64,000 nt of DNA from Pleurocapsa minor HA4230-MV1. Its GTDB lineage: Bacteria; Cyanobacteriota; Cyanobacteriia; Cyanobacteriales; Xenococcaceae. Position 1 is the first letter of the stretch. Every line of letters starts with the position of its first letter. The position numbers were made by a program, and so were the translations under genes. This document shows, piece by piece, positions 8,651 to 16,701 of this stretch. Location: the NCBI GenBank assembly GCA_019359095.1, contig JAHHHZ010000021.1, positions 1-64,000 on the forward strand, given 5' to 3'. Under the pieces are notes generated by a model, which saw nothing but the letters and a program-made list of their open reading frames with translations, ran no database searches and was not told where the DNA came from.

Positions 8651-8715
8651 TTCATTAACTAATTCAACGATATCGATCGATTAAGGAGAGATTAAAAATT
8701 GAAAGTTAGCGATCG

Positions 8716-9405
8716 CTATTTCTCTTGAGCTTTAATTACCAGCATTTGATTTGCTCCTGGCTGTAATTCATAGGGTACTTGTACTATTGTCGGTGAATAT
8801 CCTAAATTACTAAATTTATCAATCACAAAATCTAGGTAAGGCGAAGTTTCCTGCATCAAAGTTAACAGCGGAAATATTCTGACTTCTGGGCTTACTCGTA
8901 ACATTTCTTGGATAGCAGCAACATGGAAATCGCAATCGCATTGTGCGGAATACAAAAACAAAAAGTGAGAACATAATGCCAGATCGTAGCTTTGATCGGC
9001 AAAATCTAAATGGGGTAATTCTTGAGCTATGTATCTACCTGCTTGTTTACCAGATTGATAATCCTGTAAAAAAATTTCTAAAGCTTTAATCCGACTAGCT
9101 TTTAACTCTTGAGGATTTTGATGATAACTCCATACCCAATTATTTGGTGTGGCAATTATCTGCTCAATAATATTGTCTACTACCGCATCAAATCTTTGTT
9201 TGATCTCTGTACCATCAAACTGATAGATCGGATCGATGGAAGTAAGATTGTATCCCTTTGCTGTACCTTCAGCATTAAAGCTCGCAGGGCCATCGCCAAC
9301 TCCCAAGATACGCTGCTGCAAATCTTCTGAAGATAGATTGAACATTTTAATGTACACGTCGAGAGATCTTCCAAAAGGAACAACCTTGTCTAATTTCATG
9401 ACCAT
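8716..9405 (-). CDS. SAM-dependent methyltransferase-like protein
   Basis: 229 residues. ILGVGDGPASFNAE (about residues 33-46) matches motif I of class I methyltransferases, with ISIDPIY-like TSIDPIYQF as the acidic strand-2 motif, and SYDLALCSHFLFLY (about 138-151) as the motif IV region, followed by AAIQEMLRVSPEVRIFP. Proteins of this shape are common in cyanobacteria with unknown substrate. It is preceded by the LuxR-type regulator gene on the same strand, 41 bp away. Catalysis and substrate are not shown by the sequence. Confidence 0.7.
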   Translation of the reverse strand: MVMKLDKVVPFGRSLDVYIKMFNLSSEDLQQRILGVGDGPASFNAEGTAKGYNLTSIDPIYQFDGTEIKQRFDAVVDNIIEQIIATPNNWVWSYHQNPQELKASRIKALEIFLQDYQSGKQAGRYIAQELPHLDFADQSYDLALCSHFLFLYSAQCDCDFHVAAIQEMLRVSPEVRIFPLLTLMQETSPYLDFVIDKFSNLGYSPTIVQVPYELQPGANQMLVIKAQEK

Positions 9406-9446
9406 AATTTAATCTTCCATATCTTTACTAACATTGTCTAGTATTG

Positions 9447-10139
9447 CTATAAATGGTGTCTGGTCGCGTAAAGCTGTGCCACCATTTCTGCACGAGACGA
9501 AACCTCAAGCTTGCGGAACATTCGCTTCAAAGCCTGTTTGACAGAATTTTCTGTAATCCAAATTTCTTTGCCGATCTCTGCGTTTGTTCGTCCCAAGGCA
9601 ACCAATTCGGCAATTTGCAGTTCGCGAGACGTTAACGGACAAGGCTTTAAAGGCTGATGTGGTGGGTTTTCGTCGAAAACATTTTGCGATCGCCCTGTTG
9701 CCGTCCAAACAGACAAATGTAAACAGATTGCGCTCAAATCAGCTAGATTTTGGGTATCAAATGCAGGCATTGACTTTTCACGTGTGCAGCCGATTACACC
9801 AACTAATTGACCCTGGCTGACGATAGGCCCCGCCATCACATGCCAATGATCGGGACGGGGACAGATGATTGCCCATGTCTTGGGGGAGGTTACTAAGCCT
9901 TCATGGACAGGCGTATGACGCTCTGCTAAGTAGCGTGCAAGAGGATTATGTTCAACAGATAAGGCGACTTTCAAGACTTTGGGTAACTTCGGACTGGCTT
10001 TTAGTTGGTCAAAAAAGAAGATTCCCGAGCGCTTGGCTACAAAATACTCACCAATCTTGGGTGCGAGACGTGCTTGCCAATCTGATTCACTTTTGATCTG
10101 GTTGATTTCTGCAAATAAAAGCTGCAAAGAGATCATCAT
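9447..10139 (-). CDS. LuxR-type transcription regulator with N-terminal GAF-like domain
   Basis: 230 residues. The first 140 residues look like a GAF-type sensor fold (RSGIFFFDQL, ICPRPDHWHVMAGPIV, LVGVIGCTREK). The C-terminus (about 168-228) is a LuxR HTH: LTSRELQIAELVALGRTNAEIG, ITENSVKQALKRMFRKLEVSSRAE. It is divergent from the PfpI/DUF6220/MAPEG operon with a 99-bp gap holding both promoters, so it probably controls that operon and itself. The ligand is unknown. Codon use is a little more GC-rich than its neighbours. Confidence 0.88.
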   Translation of the reverse strand: MMISLQLLFAEINQIKSESDWQARLAPKIGEYFVAKRSGIFFFDQLKASPKLPKVLKVALSVEHNPLARYLAERHTPVHEGLVTSPKTWAIICPRPDHWHVMAGPIVSQGQLVGVIGCTREKSMPAFDTQNLADLSAICLHLSVWTATGRSQNVFDENPPHQPLKPCPLTSRELQIAELVALGRTNAEIGKEIWITENSVKQALKRMFRKLEVSSRAEMVAQLYATRHHL

Positions 10140-10238
10140 AAAGTTAAAAAGAGTACCCGATCGAGGACTAGGTGAAGTCAGTTGCCACTTTTATTATAAA
10201 GATAGATTAAATCGCGATCGCCTTAAGGAGATAAATTC

Positions 10239-10904
10239 ATGACTGACTCACAAAAACACATCATTGGTTTAATATTTTATCCTGGCATGACATCGCTGGA
10301 CATAGTGGGGCCACAGCAAGTTTTCAGTGCGTTGCCTGGTGTTCAGATTCATCGGCTCTGGAAAACGCTATATCCCATTAAAACCGATGATGGCATGATG
10401 CTTTTGCCCGATACCACCTTTGAAAACTGCCCGCGCTTAGATCTTATCTGCATCGGTGGCGGCTTAGGGCAGATGACAGTAGTCGACGATCCTGAGACAC
10501 TAGAATTTCTCCGCAAACAAGGCAGCACCGCCAAGTTCATCACTTCTGTTTGTGGTGGCTCGGAGTTTCTGGCAAAGGCAGGACTGCTTCAAGGCTATCG
10601 AGCAGCTACCCACTGGGCGATGCGCGAACAACTTGCTCAGTTGGGCGTTGAGGTTGGCACTGAGCGGGTAGTAATCGATCGCAATCGGATTACAGGTGGC
10701 GGAGTGACAGCAGGTATCGATTTTGGTCTGACAATTGCCAGCATCCTCTGTGGAGAGGAAACCGCCAAGATCATTCAACTCTTACTAGAGTACAATCCTG
10801 CCCCACCCTTTGATGTTGGTTCGCCCGAAAAAGCGGGGAGTGAGTTGGTCGAGAAGGCAATGCTATTTATGCAGGGAATATCGAGTTTAGAAGTAGCAAA
10901 ATAG
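10239..10904 (+). CDS. DJ-1/PfpI family protein, isonitrile hydratase-like
   Basis: 221 residues with AAGGAG 9 bases before the ATG. The DJ-1/PfpI fold is indicated by GLIFYPGMTSLDIVGP near the start, ICIGGG (about 72-77), the nucleophile elbow TSVCGGSEFLAKAGLL (Cys about 104) and the downstream ATHW motif, the latter typical of the isocyanide hydratase branch. ITGGGVTAGIDFGL follows. It may hydrate an isonitrile or detoxify an electrophile; the substrate is not known. First gene of an operon with a DUF6220-like and a MAPEG membrane protein. Confidence 0.85.
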   Translation: MTDSQKHIIGLIFYPGMTSLDIVGPQQVFSALPGVQIHRLWKTLYPIKTDDGMMLLPDTTFENCPRLDLICIGGGLGQMTVVDDPETLEFLRKQGSTAKFITSVCGGSEFLAKAGLLQGYRAATHWAMREQLAQLGVEVGTERVVIDRNRITGGGVTAGIDFGLTIASILCGEETAKIIQLLLEYNPAPPFDVGSPEKAGSELVEKAMLFMQGISSLEVAK

Positions 10905-10914
10905 GTAAACTGTC

Positions 10915-11361
10915 ATGACCACAAATTCAGAAATTATTCGCGATCAGGCTCCGCCTCCGCTGCGCGATCGCATTCCTTCACGTTGGATGCAGATCTGTTT
11001 TTATGTAACTGCAATCGTCTTTAATCTCTGCTTGATTGCTCAGTTATTAACGGTTGGAGTTGCTTACTTCAATGATCCTGCTTGGTGGAATATTCATGTC
11101 TGGCTAGTGCGAGATTATAGCGGATTATCATTAGTACTACTGGGATGGTCGTTCATAGTCCCATTCTCACGTCAAATTAGAAATCTCGCCGTCAGCCTAA
11201 CTATTCTGCTGGGGTTACAGTTTGCCAGTATTCATCTCAAAACTTGTCTTCATCTAGAGATATTCCATCCTTTAATTGGATTTTCCCTCTTCTATATTTC
11301 TTCAAGCCTTGTACACAATGCATCGCACATTTTATCACCTACCAACCATCAGAATAAGTAA
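10915..11361 (+). CDS. Four-helix membrane protein, DUF6220-like
   Basis: 148 residues with four predicted membrane spans at about 26-48, 65-84, 90-108 and 118-135. HVWLV near the second span and HPLIGFSLFYISSSLVHNASH at the end recall the small DUF6220/cytochrome-like membrane family. The repeated His residues in the membrane could bind a metal or haem. It starts 10 bp after the PfpI gene and is followed 18 bp later by a MAPEG gene, so all three are co-transcribed. The family call is by pattern only. Confidence 0.65.
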   Translation: MTTNSEIIRDQAPPPLRDRIPSRWMQICFYVTAIVFNLCLIAQLLTVGVAYFNDPAWWNIHVWLVRDYSGLSLVLLGWSFIVPFSRQIRNLAVSLTILLGLQFASIHLKTCLHLEIFHPLIGFSLFYISSSLVHNASHILSPTNHQNK

Positions 11362-11379
11362 GTTTGAGAGTTAGAAATA

Positions 11380-11808
11380 ATGATGCAAAATGCAATCTTT
11401 AGTCCCTTTTTGGCGATGATGTTTTTAACATTCTTAGTTTGGGTGTATCTGTACATCCGTCGTATTAGCTTCATCACCAGTAAAAAAATCAGCTCACAAG
11501 ATCTTTCAGTGCCAGGTACATTGGCGCAAATCTCGCCACCAAGTGTATCCAATCCATCAGATAACTTCAAAAATCTGTTTGAGATTCCAGTACTTTTCTA
11601 TGTGCTAGTGCTGTACCTTTTCATTACGCAACAGGTGGATAACGTGTATGTGAACGCAGCGTGGATCTTTGTGGCGTTTCGCGCATTACATAGTGCTGTT
11701 CATTGCACATTTAATCTGATTATGTTGCGCTTCTATTTGTACCTAATTGCTACACTTGCATTGTGGTTTATGCTGTTCCGTGCATCAGGGCTACACTTCA
11801 GTATGTAA
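11380..11808 (+). CDS. MAPEG family membrane protein
   Basis: 142 residues with four membrane helices. The family signature NLFEIPVLFYVLVLYLF (about 65-81), then WIFVAFRALHSAVHCTFN (about 98-115), matches MAPEG proteins (membrane-associated proteins in eicosanoid and glutathione metabolism). Many bacterial members are glutathione transferase- or peroxidase-like. With a PfpI-type protein and a LuxR regulator it suggests a small detoxification module, which is inference. Confidence 0.85.
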   Translation: MMQNAIFSPFLAMMFLTFLVWVYLYIRRISFITSKKISSQDLSVPGTLAQISPPSVSNPSDNFKNLFEIPVLFYVLVLYLFITQQVDNVYVNAAWIFVAFRALHSAVHCTFNLIMLRFYLYLIATLALWFMLFRASGLHFSM

Positions 11809-11951
11809 AGATGTAAAGCGATCTCCGAGCTGTTGAAGTTTCTCTATTTTCACCAGCAGAATTAGCAGAAAATAGTCTTTCTGCTAAACTCACTTTATCG
11901 GCAAGATGTCTGGTAGATAAAAAAGTTACTGATTGAAAATAGGATTGAGCT

Positions 11952-12659
11952 TTAGTTATGCTCAAATTTTTTCCACATACTTGGAGGGGGAGAGAGGAAT
12001 TCATACAACCCAGGATCTCCATTCTCAGCCGAAGTAATCACGATATCAAAAGACAAAGAAATTCTCGTTTCTCCAGTTTGGTTAGCTTCTACACCATGAC
12101 GTTGTTTTGAAGGGAAAATCAACAATCTTCCCTCTGTAGGAGCATAGTATCCTTCTTCATAGTTAAAAGGATTTTTCTTTTTGATGGCATTAGTATGCTC
12201 ATCGCCAATACCTGCGATAATTTCATTCATACCCGCATCGTTGTAAATTGTAAAAGCACCAGATTTAAGCGTGCCACTCTCTGGCACAGATATATAGTAA
12301 ACAGCGCTAACATGAGCAGTATGGTGGCTGTGAGGAGGAATTGCTTGATCTGCGCGGGAAACGACTGGCCAAGCTCTTTGAATATATAAATCTATTTTGC
12401 TAATATCTATTCCCAATTCTTCTAAAAAACGAAGAGTATGAGTTTCTAGTTGTTTAACAATCCAAGCAAAGTTAGGGTCTCGATGAATGTGTCCCGCTCC
12501 ATGAAAATCGCCAGTCCAGGCAATCTCTGGATCGATCCGTTTTTTGTAACTTTCTTTTTCTAGCTTAAGAACGTTAGATACTAAAGAATCTTTTTGCTCT
12601 GCTGCATTTTCTAGATCTGCATAATAGATCGCAAGGGGAAACCAAGGTTCAATAGGCAT
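11952..12659 (-). CDS. 2OG-Fe(II) oxygenase-like protein, last gene of the RiPP operon
   Basis: 235 residues. HSHHTAHVSAVYYI (about 110-123) supplies the HxH-type iron motif and FPSKQRHGVEANQ (about 183-195) the distal His, followed by TRISLSFDI whose Arg would bind 2-oxoglutarate. This is the layout of the putative 2OG-Fe(II) oxygenases that include prolyl hydroxylase-like proteins. It begins 58 bp after the HopA1-domain gene on the same strand, so it is probably co-transcribed with the peptide-modification genes and may hydroxylate or oxidise the peptide. An unrelated role as neighbour cannot be excluded. Confidence 0.75.
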   Translation of the reverse strand: MPIEPWFPLAIYYADLENAAEQKDSLVSNVLKLEKESYKKRIDPEIAWTGDFHGAGHIHRDPNFAWIVKQLETHTLRFLEELGIDISKIDLYIQRAWPVVSRADQAIPPHSHHTAHVSAVYYISVPESGTLKSGAFTIYNDAGMNEIIAGIGDEHTNAIKKKNPFNYEEGYYAPTEGRLLIFPSKQRHGVEANQTGETRISLSFDIVITSAENGDPGLYEFLSPPPSMWKKFEHN

Positions 12660-12717
12660 ATGTCAAATGAAATAATAATTTAATAATTTTTTAGAGAATG
12701 TAAACTTCAACCCAAAT

Positions 12718-13848
12718 CTAGTCAATTTGAGCTTGATAGCTCTTGGTAGAATCAGGATTAAGATAGAGATGTTCGATATCTACCCCCGCTAGAGATAAAT
12801 AATTCCAAACATCAGTTAATTTGTTTTCCGTCAGACCGTCTTCTTGCCATTTTTCGACTAGCGCTGTGGCAATAATGCCACAATAATGTTGACCGATATT
12901 TTCTTGTTCAAATTTTGGCGATCGCGGTTTTTCAGCTAACCCCCAACCTGGAGACAAAGGTAGACAGAAGAAAGGTATCTTTGGGCGAAAATAAGGCTGA
13001 TTTTTTTGCTCAATAGTTTCGACAATTGGATATACTAGCTCAAAATCACTACTCTTGATATCTAAAACGACGGCATCGAGTTCAGCGAAATTTGTCTCAT
13101 CATAGGCAATTTTAAAATTAAAAGGAATTTTGAGAGTATTGAGTTCCCGACTTAGGTGATCCAGCAGCAGCAATGCTCCTTGAGAACTTACATTAAAATA
13201 CATTTGAATAATAAGATCGTCTGAGGAGTCCGCAGCCTTAATCGGGCCAGAGTTGGCGATCGCAATATAAAATCCGCGCTCTACTAAATTGGATGGCATT
13301 TTAATCGCTACTAATTGTCCTGGCTGCAACTGTATCTGCTCTGCCAGATGCTTTTCTGGTTTTATGTGTAAAGTTAAATCGTTTTTGGTTACGTGCCAAT
13401 AGTCAGCTTCTTGTTTAACTACTAGCCAGTTAGGGTCGCTATAACCTTCCCCGTGATTATTTTGCACGAGCTGTTGATAGAATTTTGTTCTCGACCATTT
13501 ATTGACATAATTTGCCACCTCTTGGCGATCGCTAACCTCTTTGGTTGCGGTATTATTGCTAATTTCTAAACTAGAATTTTCTTCTGGCTGAAGGTCAAAA
13601 CTGAAAATACTGTAAAGATAATTTTGTAATTTGGCTGCCAGGTATTGATTGCGCTTTACAGGAGAGATTTGTTTTAAATATTCTTGAAGATGAGACGCAA
13701 TGGTTACAGGTTCGCGATCGCGATAAGTGATCGTTAAATCTGCTGTAATTTGCAGATTTTCGACGATATCTTCAAACTTTTGCGTAAAATTTTCCTGATA
13801 AATTACCAAATCGTCTGGTTTGGTAGGTTTGCTCATTGAAATTGTCAT
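12718..13848 (-). CDS. HopA1-domain protein, candidate lanthipeptide lyase/cyclase
   Basis: 376 residues, soluble. The pattern of a Trp-rich region (DPNWLVVKQEADYWHV), GFYIAIANSGPI, a central MYFNVSSQGALLLLDHL, and a C-terminal IGQHYCGIIATALV matches what I know of the bacterial HopA1-type family. In class V lanthipeptide clusters (lexapeptide, cacaoidin) a HopA1-domain protein acts with an APH-like kinase to turn Ser/Thr into dehydroamino acids. Here it lies 94 bp after such a kinase and downstream of a double-glycine peptide gene. Family call is good; the reaction is inferred. Confidence 0.75.
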   Translation of the reverse strand: MTISMSKPTKPDDLVIYQENFTQKFEDIVENLQITADLTITYRDREPVTIASHLQEYLKQISPVKRNQYLAAKLQNYLYSIFSFDLQPEENSSLEISNNTATKEVSDRQEVANYVNKWSRTKFYQQLVQNNHGEGYSDPNWLVVKQEADYWHVTKNDLTLHIKPEKHLAEQIQLQPGQLVAIKMPSNLVERGFYIAIANSGPIKAADSSDDLIIQMYFNVSSQGALLLLDHLSRELNTLKIPFNFKIAYDETNFAELDAVVLDIKSSDFELVYPIVETIEQKNQPYFRPKIPFFCLPLSPGWGLAEKPRSPKFEQENIGQHYCGIIATALVEKWQEDGLTENKLTDVWNYLSLAGVDIEHLYLNPDSTKSYQAQID

Positions 13849-13942
13849 TTTAAAACTAACACTGTTTTATATGCCTAATGTGAATTACAAATCATAGTGA
13901 TTCATTTTTAGCTATAAGCTATGAGCTTTATTTATGTAGCAT

Positions 13943-15184
13943 CTAAACCATTGCCTGCAAATTCCTGGAAGCTTTGGCAGTGCTGCTATCAATCAACTCC
14001 GCCTCAGTAGCGCCAAAAATAGTGTTAATCGCTTCTTTTGGGGAACAAAGCAAATTCTTAGCTACTTGTAGTTTACAAAGTGCTTCGTTATCGAAAGGAT
14101 GATGATACTCAACGTAGTAGCTCAAGCGATTAATCAGACCAATGCCCGCAAATTGAACTATTCTTCTAATGTAATCGGGGCGATACTCGATAATTTTAGG
14201 AAAAGTAGCCAGGTATCCTTGCAGTAATGCTCTCAGACTCGGGATGATCTTTTCTAAGGGACAGGTAGCTAGACTAAGAGTAGTATGAAGATCGAGGTTA
14301 GAATCGGCAACTAAAGTATTGAGCCATTCTCCTAAATATTGGGATACCAGCATTCCTAAATCCACAGCGGGATCTGCCCAGTAGATAAGTTCCCAATCGA
14401 TTATTTTTACCTGTTCTGGTTTGATTTGAACTAATTCTCGATCGAGATTGAGATTGGCCTTAATAATAAAGTTATCTAAAGTAAGGTCATTATGAGTTAC
14501 ACAAGCTGATTGTATATTGTCATATAGTTCGACGATCGCTTGCTGAAGACTGGGAAACTTTTGATATAACTTATAAAACTCAAGTCCGTCAGGACAAACT
14601 TTGCTAAAAAGATCAGGAGTGACAGTATTTAATTCACGAATAAAGCCAGGGGGTCTAATTGGTCGATCTAATTTGAAGTATTGGCTTAAGAATTTTCGGA
14701 TCTGCGGCTGTTGATAGGTAGCGCGATGAACTTGAGCTAGATTAATACCTATAGTTTGGGCGATTTGGGGATGATAGCTCTGACAAGTTCGATAATAACT
14801 ATCAAGGGCAATATAGTCATCGTAAAAAACTGACACCAGAATCGAGTTATCTCGGTCAAACAAGACTACCTCAGAAATTAGTGGTTGAATGGTCGCTAAA
14901 TTACTAAATTTATTGATTAGTTCTTGAACTAACCATTCGGTAATCAAGTGTCCAGATGTTTTCCCTTCGCGATCGACGCGATTTTGTTTAACTAAAAAGC
15001 TGGCGCGATCGCAATTAGTGCAATCCGAGGAGTCAGGAGAATCATCCTGTGCAGTTCTGACAACTAAATTGAAGTTTTTGCTTTCTTTACAAATTATGGG
15101 AACAGTAGGCTGAAAGTCTGGAGGACAAACATTTTTCTGCTTCAGGAAATCTACCACATTGTTCGCACTTAAAATAAATCCCAT
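13943..15184 (-). CDS. APH-like phosphotransferase, candidate class V lanthipeptide kinase
   Basis: 413 residues. Kinase landmarks are intact: ASFLVKQ with Lys66, the catalytic loop THNDLTLDN (His231, Asp233, Asn238) and the metal-binding VKIIDWE (Asp263) followed by DPAVDLG. This is the aminoglycoside-phosphotransferase/kinase fold. Next to a HopA1-domain gene and a peptide precursor, it probably phosphorylates Ser or Thr of the peptide before elimination, as in class V lanthipeptides. An alternative is phosphorylation of a small molecule. It follows the precursor gene by 207 bp and precedes the HopA1 gene by 94 bp. Confidence 0.8.
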   Translation of the reverse strand: MGFILSANNVVDFLKQKNVCPPDFQPTVPIICKESKNFNLVVRTAQDDSPDSSDCTNCDRASFLVKQNRVDREGKTSGHLITEWLVQELINKFSNLATIQPLISEVVLFDRDNSILVSVFYDDYIALDSYYRTCQSYHPQIAQTIGINLAQVHRATYQQPQIRKFLSQYFKLDRPIRPPGFIRELNTVTPDLFSKVCPDGLEFYKLYQKFPSLQQAIVELYDNIQSACVTHNDLTLDNFIIKANLNLDRELVQIKPEQVKIIDWELIYWADPAVDLGMLVSQYLGEWLNTLVADSNLDLHTTLSLATCPLEKIIPSLRALLQGYLATFPKIIEYRPDYIRRIVQFAGIGLINRLSYYVEYHHPFDNEALCKLQVAKNLLCSPKEAINTIFGATEAELIDSSTAKASRNLQAMV

Positions 15185-15359
15185 AATAAATTTTTTTTAA
15201 TAAGTAAGGTAGCTCTGACACGCCGTCAATAACTCTAAGGTTAAGTCAGTTGACGAGGTATCTTTTAAGCTACCCAATTTAAACTGTGCTTGATTTTTTG
15301 CAAGAAGACAAAAATTTAAGCGATAGTTTCGCAAAGTCGTTAGATATATCCCAACGTTA

Positions 15360-15383
15360 GAGTTACGATTTTATCGATAACTC
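15360..15383 (-). terminator. Hairpin between precursor and kinase genes
   Basis: On the minus strand GAGTTATCGAT and ATCGTAACTC pair over ten positions with one bulged T and a three-base loop. It lies just after the precursor stop codon. No strong T-run follows, so it may be a weak terminator, an mRNA-stabilising end, or a partial attenuator that keeps precursor expression above enzyme expression. Confidence 0.4.
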
Positions 15384-15391
15384 GTTCTAGA

Positions 15392-15610
15392 TTAACAGTG
15401 GTATCTGCTTCCACATCCACATCCATATCCACCTTTGCCTTTGCCTTTGCCTTTGCCTTTGCCTTTTCCTTTTCCTTTTCCGCCGTAACCACCGCCACCA
15501 GAAAGGCTTAATTCTTCTTCAGAAAGAACTCGAAGGTTACCCATAACGCTCTCAGAACCAGATAATAAATCAGCGCCTAGAGGTTGTAGATCGTTAATAT
15601 TGATTCCCAT
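15392..15610 (-). CDS. Double-glycine RiPP precursor with (Gly-Lys)8 core
   Basis: 72 residues. The leader (1-39) has DLLSGSES (14-21) and LRVLSEEELSLSGG (26-39), a typical double-glycine leader cut by C39 peptidases after Gly38-Gly39. The core (about 40-72) starts GGYGG, then eight Lys alternating with Gly (Lys45 to Lys59), then GGYGCGCGSRYHC, with Cys64, Cys66, Ser68, His71 and Cys72. AAAGGT precedes the ATG by about 7 bases. Divergent C39 exporter genes and downstream kinase/HopA1 genes support the role. The core has one Ser and no Thr, so at most one lanthionine is possible. The final structure is unknown. Confidence 0.85.
   Translation of the reverse strand: MGININDLQPLGADLLSGSESVMGNLRVLSEEELSLSGGGGYGGKGKGKGKGKGKGKGKGGYGCGCGSRYHC
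15432..15481. repeat. Hexanucleotide repeat coding for Gly-Lys
   Basis: Eight tandem 6-bp units, GGMAAR on the coding strand, encode the Gly-Lys run of the precursor peptide. The units split into two sub-types (GGAAAA and GGCAAA), consistent with expansion by slippage. Gain or loss of units keeps the reading frame. Confidence 0.9.
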
Positions 15611-16125
15611 TTTTTTTACCTTTATTAATTTGATAATTTTGCTGTGAGTTAATTCCCAAGAAGTAGATGCTGTACATAACTCTTGAGATATTAAATTGAG
15701 GAAGAATAAATTCTCACCTATCTTTGTATCGCAAAATTTTAGTCGAAATTCAGGTAAACAGTAAATAAAAAGACATAAACTACAGCAAACACAAAATTAT
15801 GTCCTATCTATACTCAAGCATTTAACTTAACTATTTAATTGCAGCGCATTAAGTTTAACCACAGCTTCATGATTCTTTAATAACAACATTGTAAAAAATT
15901 TGGGTATGATTCATTAAAGTAAAAATACCTACATAAATTATTTGCTCTTCAAAACCGATGGCGAAAATCAAATCAAATAAACTATTTAAATTAATATTAA
16001 AGTTGTCTTTTCGGCGACTTAATTGTCTTCTTTTTGTCTGTTTACTAGTTAATAGAACTTAGTAATAGCCTAGATCGAATGTTATAAGTAAAACCAAGAA
16101 CCTAAATCATTTTTTATGGAGGGTA
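15611..16125. promoter_or_regulatory. 515-bp divergent promoter region of the RiPP cluster
   Basis: AT-rich region between the leftward precursor operon and the rightward HTH/exporter operon; both promoters must lie here. GGAGGG (16118-16123) is the ribosome binding site of the HTH gene. TGTGAGTTAATTCCCA near 15642 resembles one half of a CRP-type site, which is only suggestive. A 34-codon frame (15958-16062) without a clear ribosome binding site is present. Confidence 0.6.
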
Positions 16126-16701
16126 ATGACTGTAAACGATCAAGCTCAAGACTTAACCAGTATCTTAACTGAGATACTTGCCGAAAAGTCGACTAAAAAC
16201 TTAGACCACAGACATCGTCGTCGCTTAGAAATAATTCTGCGGAGTCATTTAGGTCAATCCCAAGTAGAGATTTGTTCGGCTTTAGGTTGTTCCAAAGATA
16301 TGGCTCGCTATTGGATGGCGATCGCCAAAAAACCGCAAAGCGATTCTTGGCAAGATACCTGTGTTGGTAGACCCAAAAGGGTTAACGATGAATATCTCCA
16401 GCGTCTTCAGGAGTTAGTAACCAGTAGTCCAAAAGATCACGGTTACGCTTTCAAACGTTGGACAGCCAAATGTTTGAGTCAGCACTTAAGCACAGAATTA
16501 GGTATTGAAATTAGCGATCGCCATGTTAATCGGTTACTCAAGCAAATGGGTCTATCGACCAAAAATTCTCAGCACCCTGCAAGTTCCGATGAATCTTCCT
16601 CTAGCAACTCAAAACCAGGACGAATTACGATCCAAGACCTCAATCCAGCTGCCTATTCTCAATTAAATGATTCACTATGGTGGTTTCAAAACCAGATTTA
16701 G
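16126..16701 (+). CDS. HTH-domain protein, probable cluster regulator
   Basis: 191 residues with a strong GGAGGG site 3 bases before the ATG. RRRLEIILRSHLGQSQVEI then ALGCSKDMARYWMA (about 33-67) is a transposase-type winged HTH of the Tc1/IS630 N-terminal kind, followed by a second HTH-like half (about 80-150) with LGIEISDRHVNRLLKQMGL. There is no DDE catalytic domain, so it is not a transposase. Its end overlaps the exporter start by 25 bp, so the two are coupled. The position suggests regulation of peptide export; a domesticated transposase origin is inference. Confidence 0.75.
   Translation: MTVNDQAQDLTSILTEILAEKSTKNLDHRHRRRLEIILRSHLGQSQVEICSALGCSKDMARYWMAIAKKPQSDSWQDTCVGRPKRVNDEYLQRLQELVTSSPKDHGYAFKRWTAKCLSQHLSTELGIEISDRHVNRLLKQMGLSTKNSQHPASSDESSSSNSKPGRITIQDLNPAAYSQLNDSLWWFQNQI

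Noticed and set aside
15958-16062. 34-codon basic frame starting MAKIKSNKLFKLILK in the RiPP divergent promoter
   Set aside because: No clear ribosome binding site and no double-glycine leader; cationic, but could be a chance frame. Kept only as part of the regulatory region.
16126-16701. HTH gene as a transposase pseudogene
   Set aside because: Frame is intact, has a strong ribosome binding site and overlaps the exporter; no catalytic domain remnant is seen.
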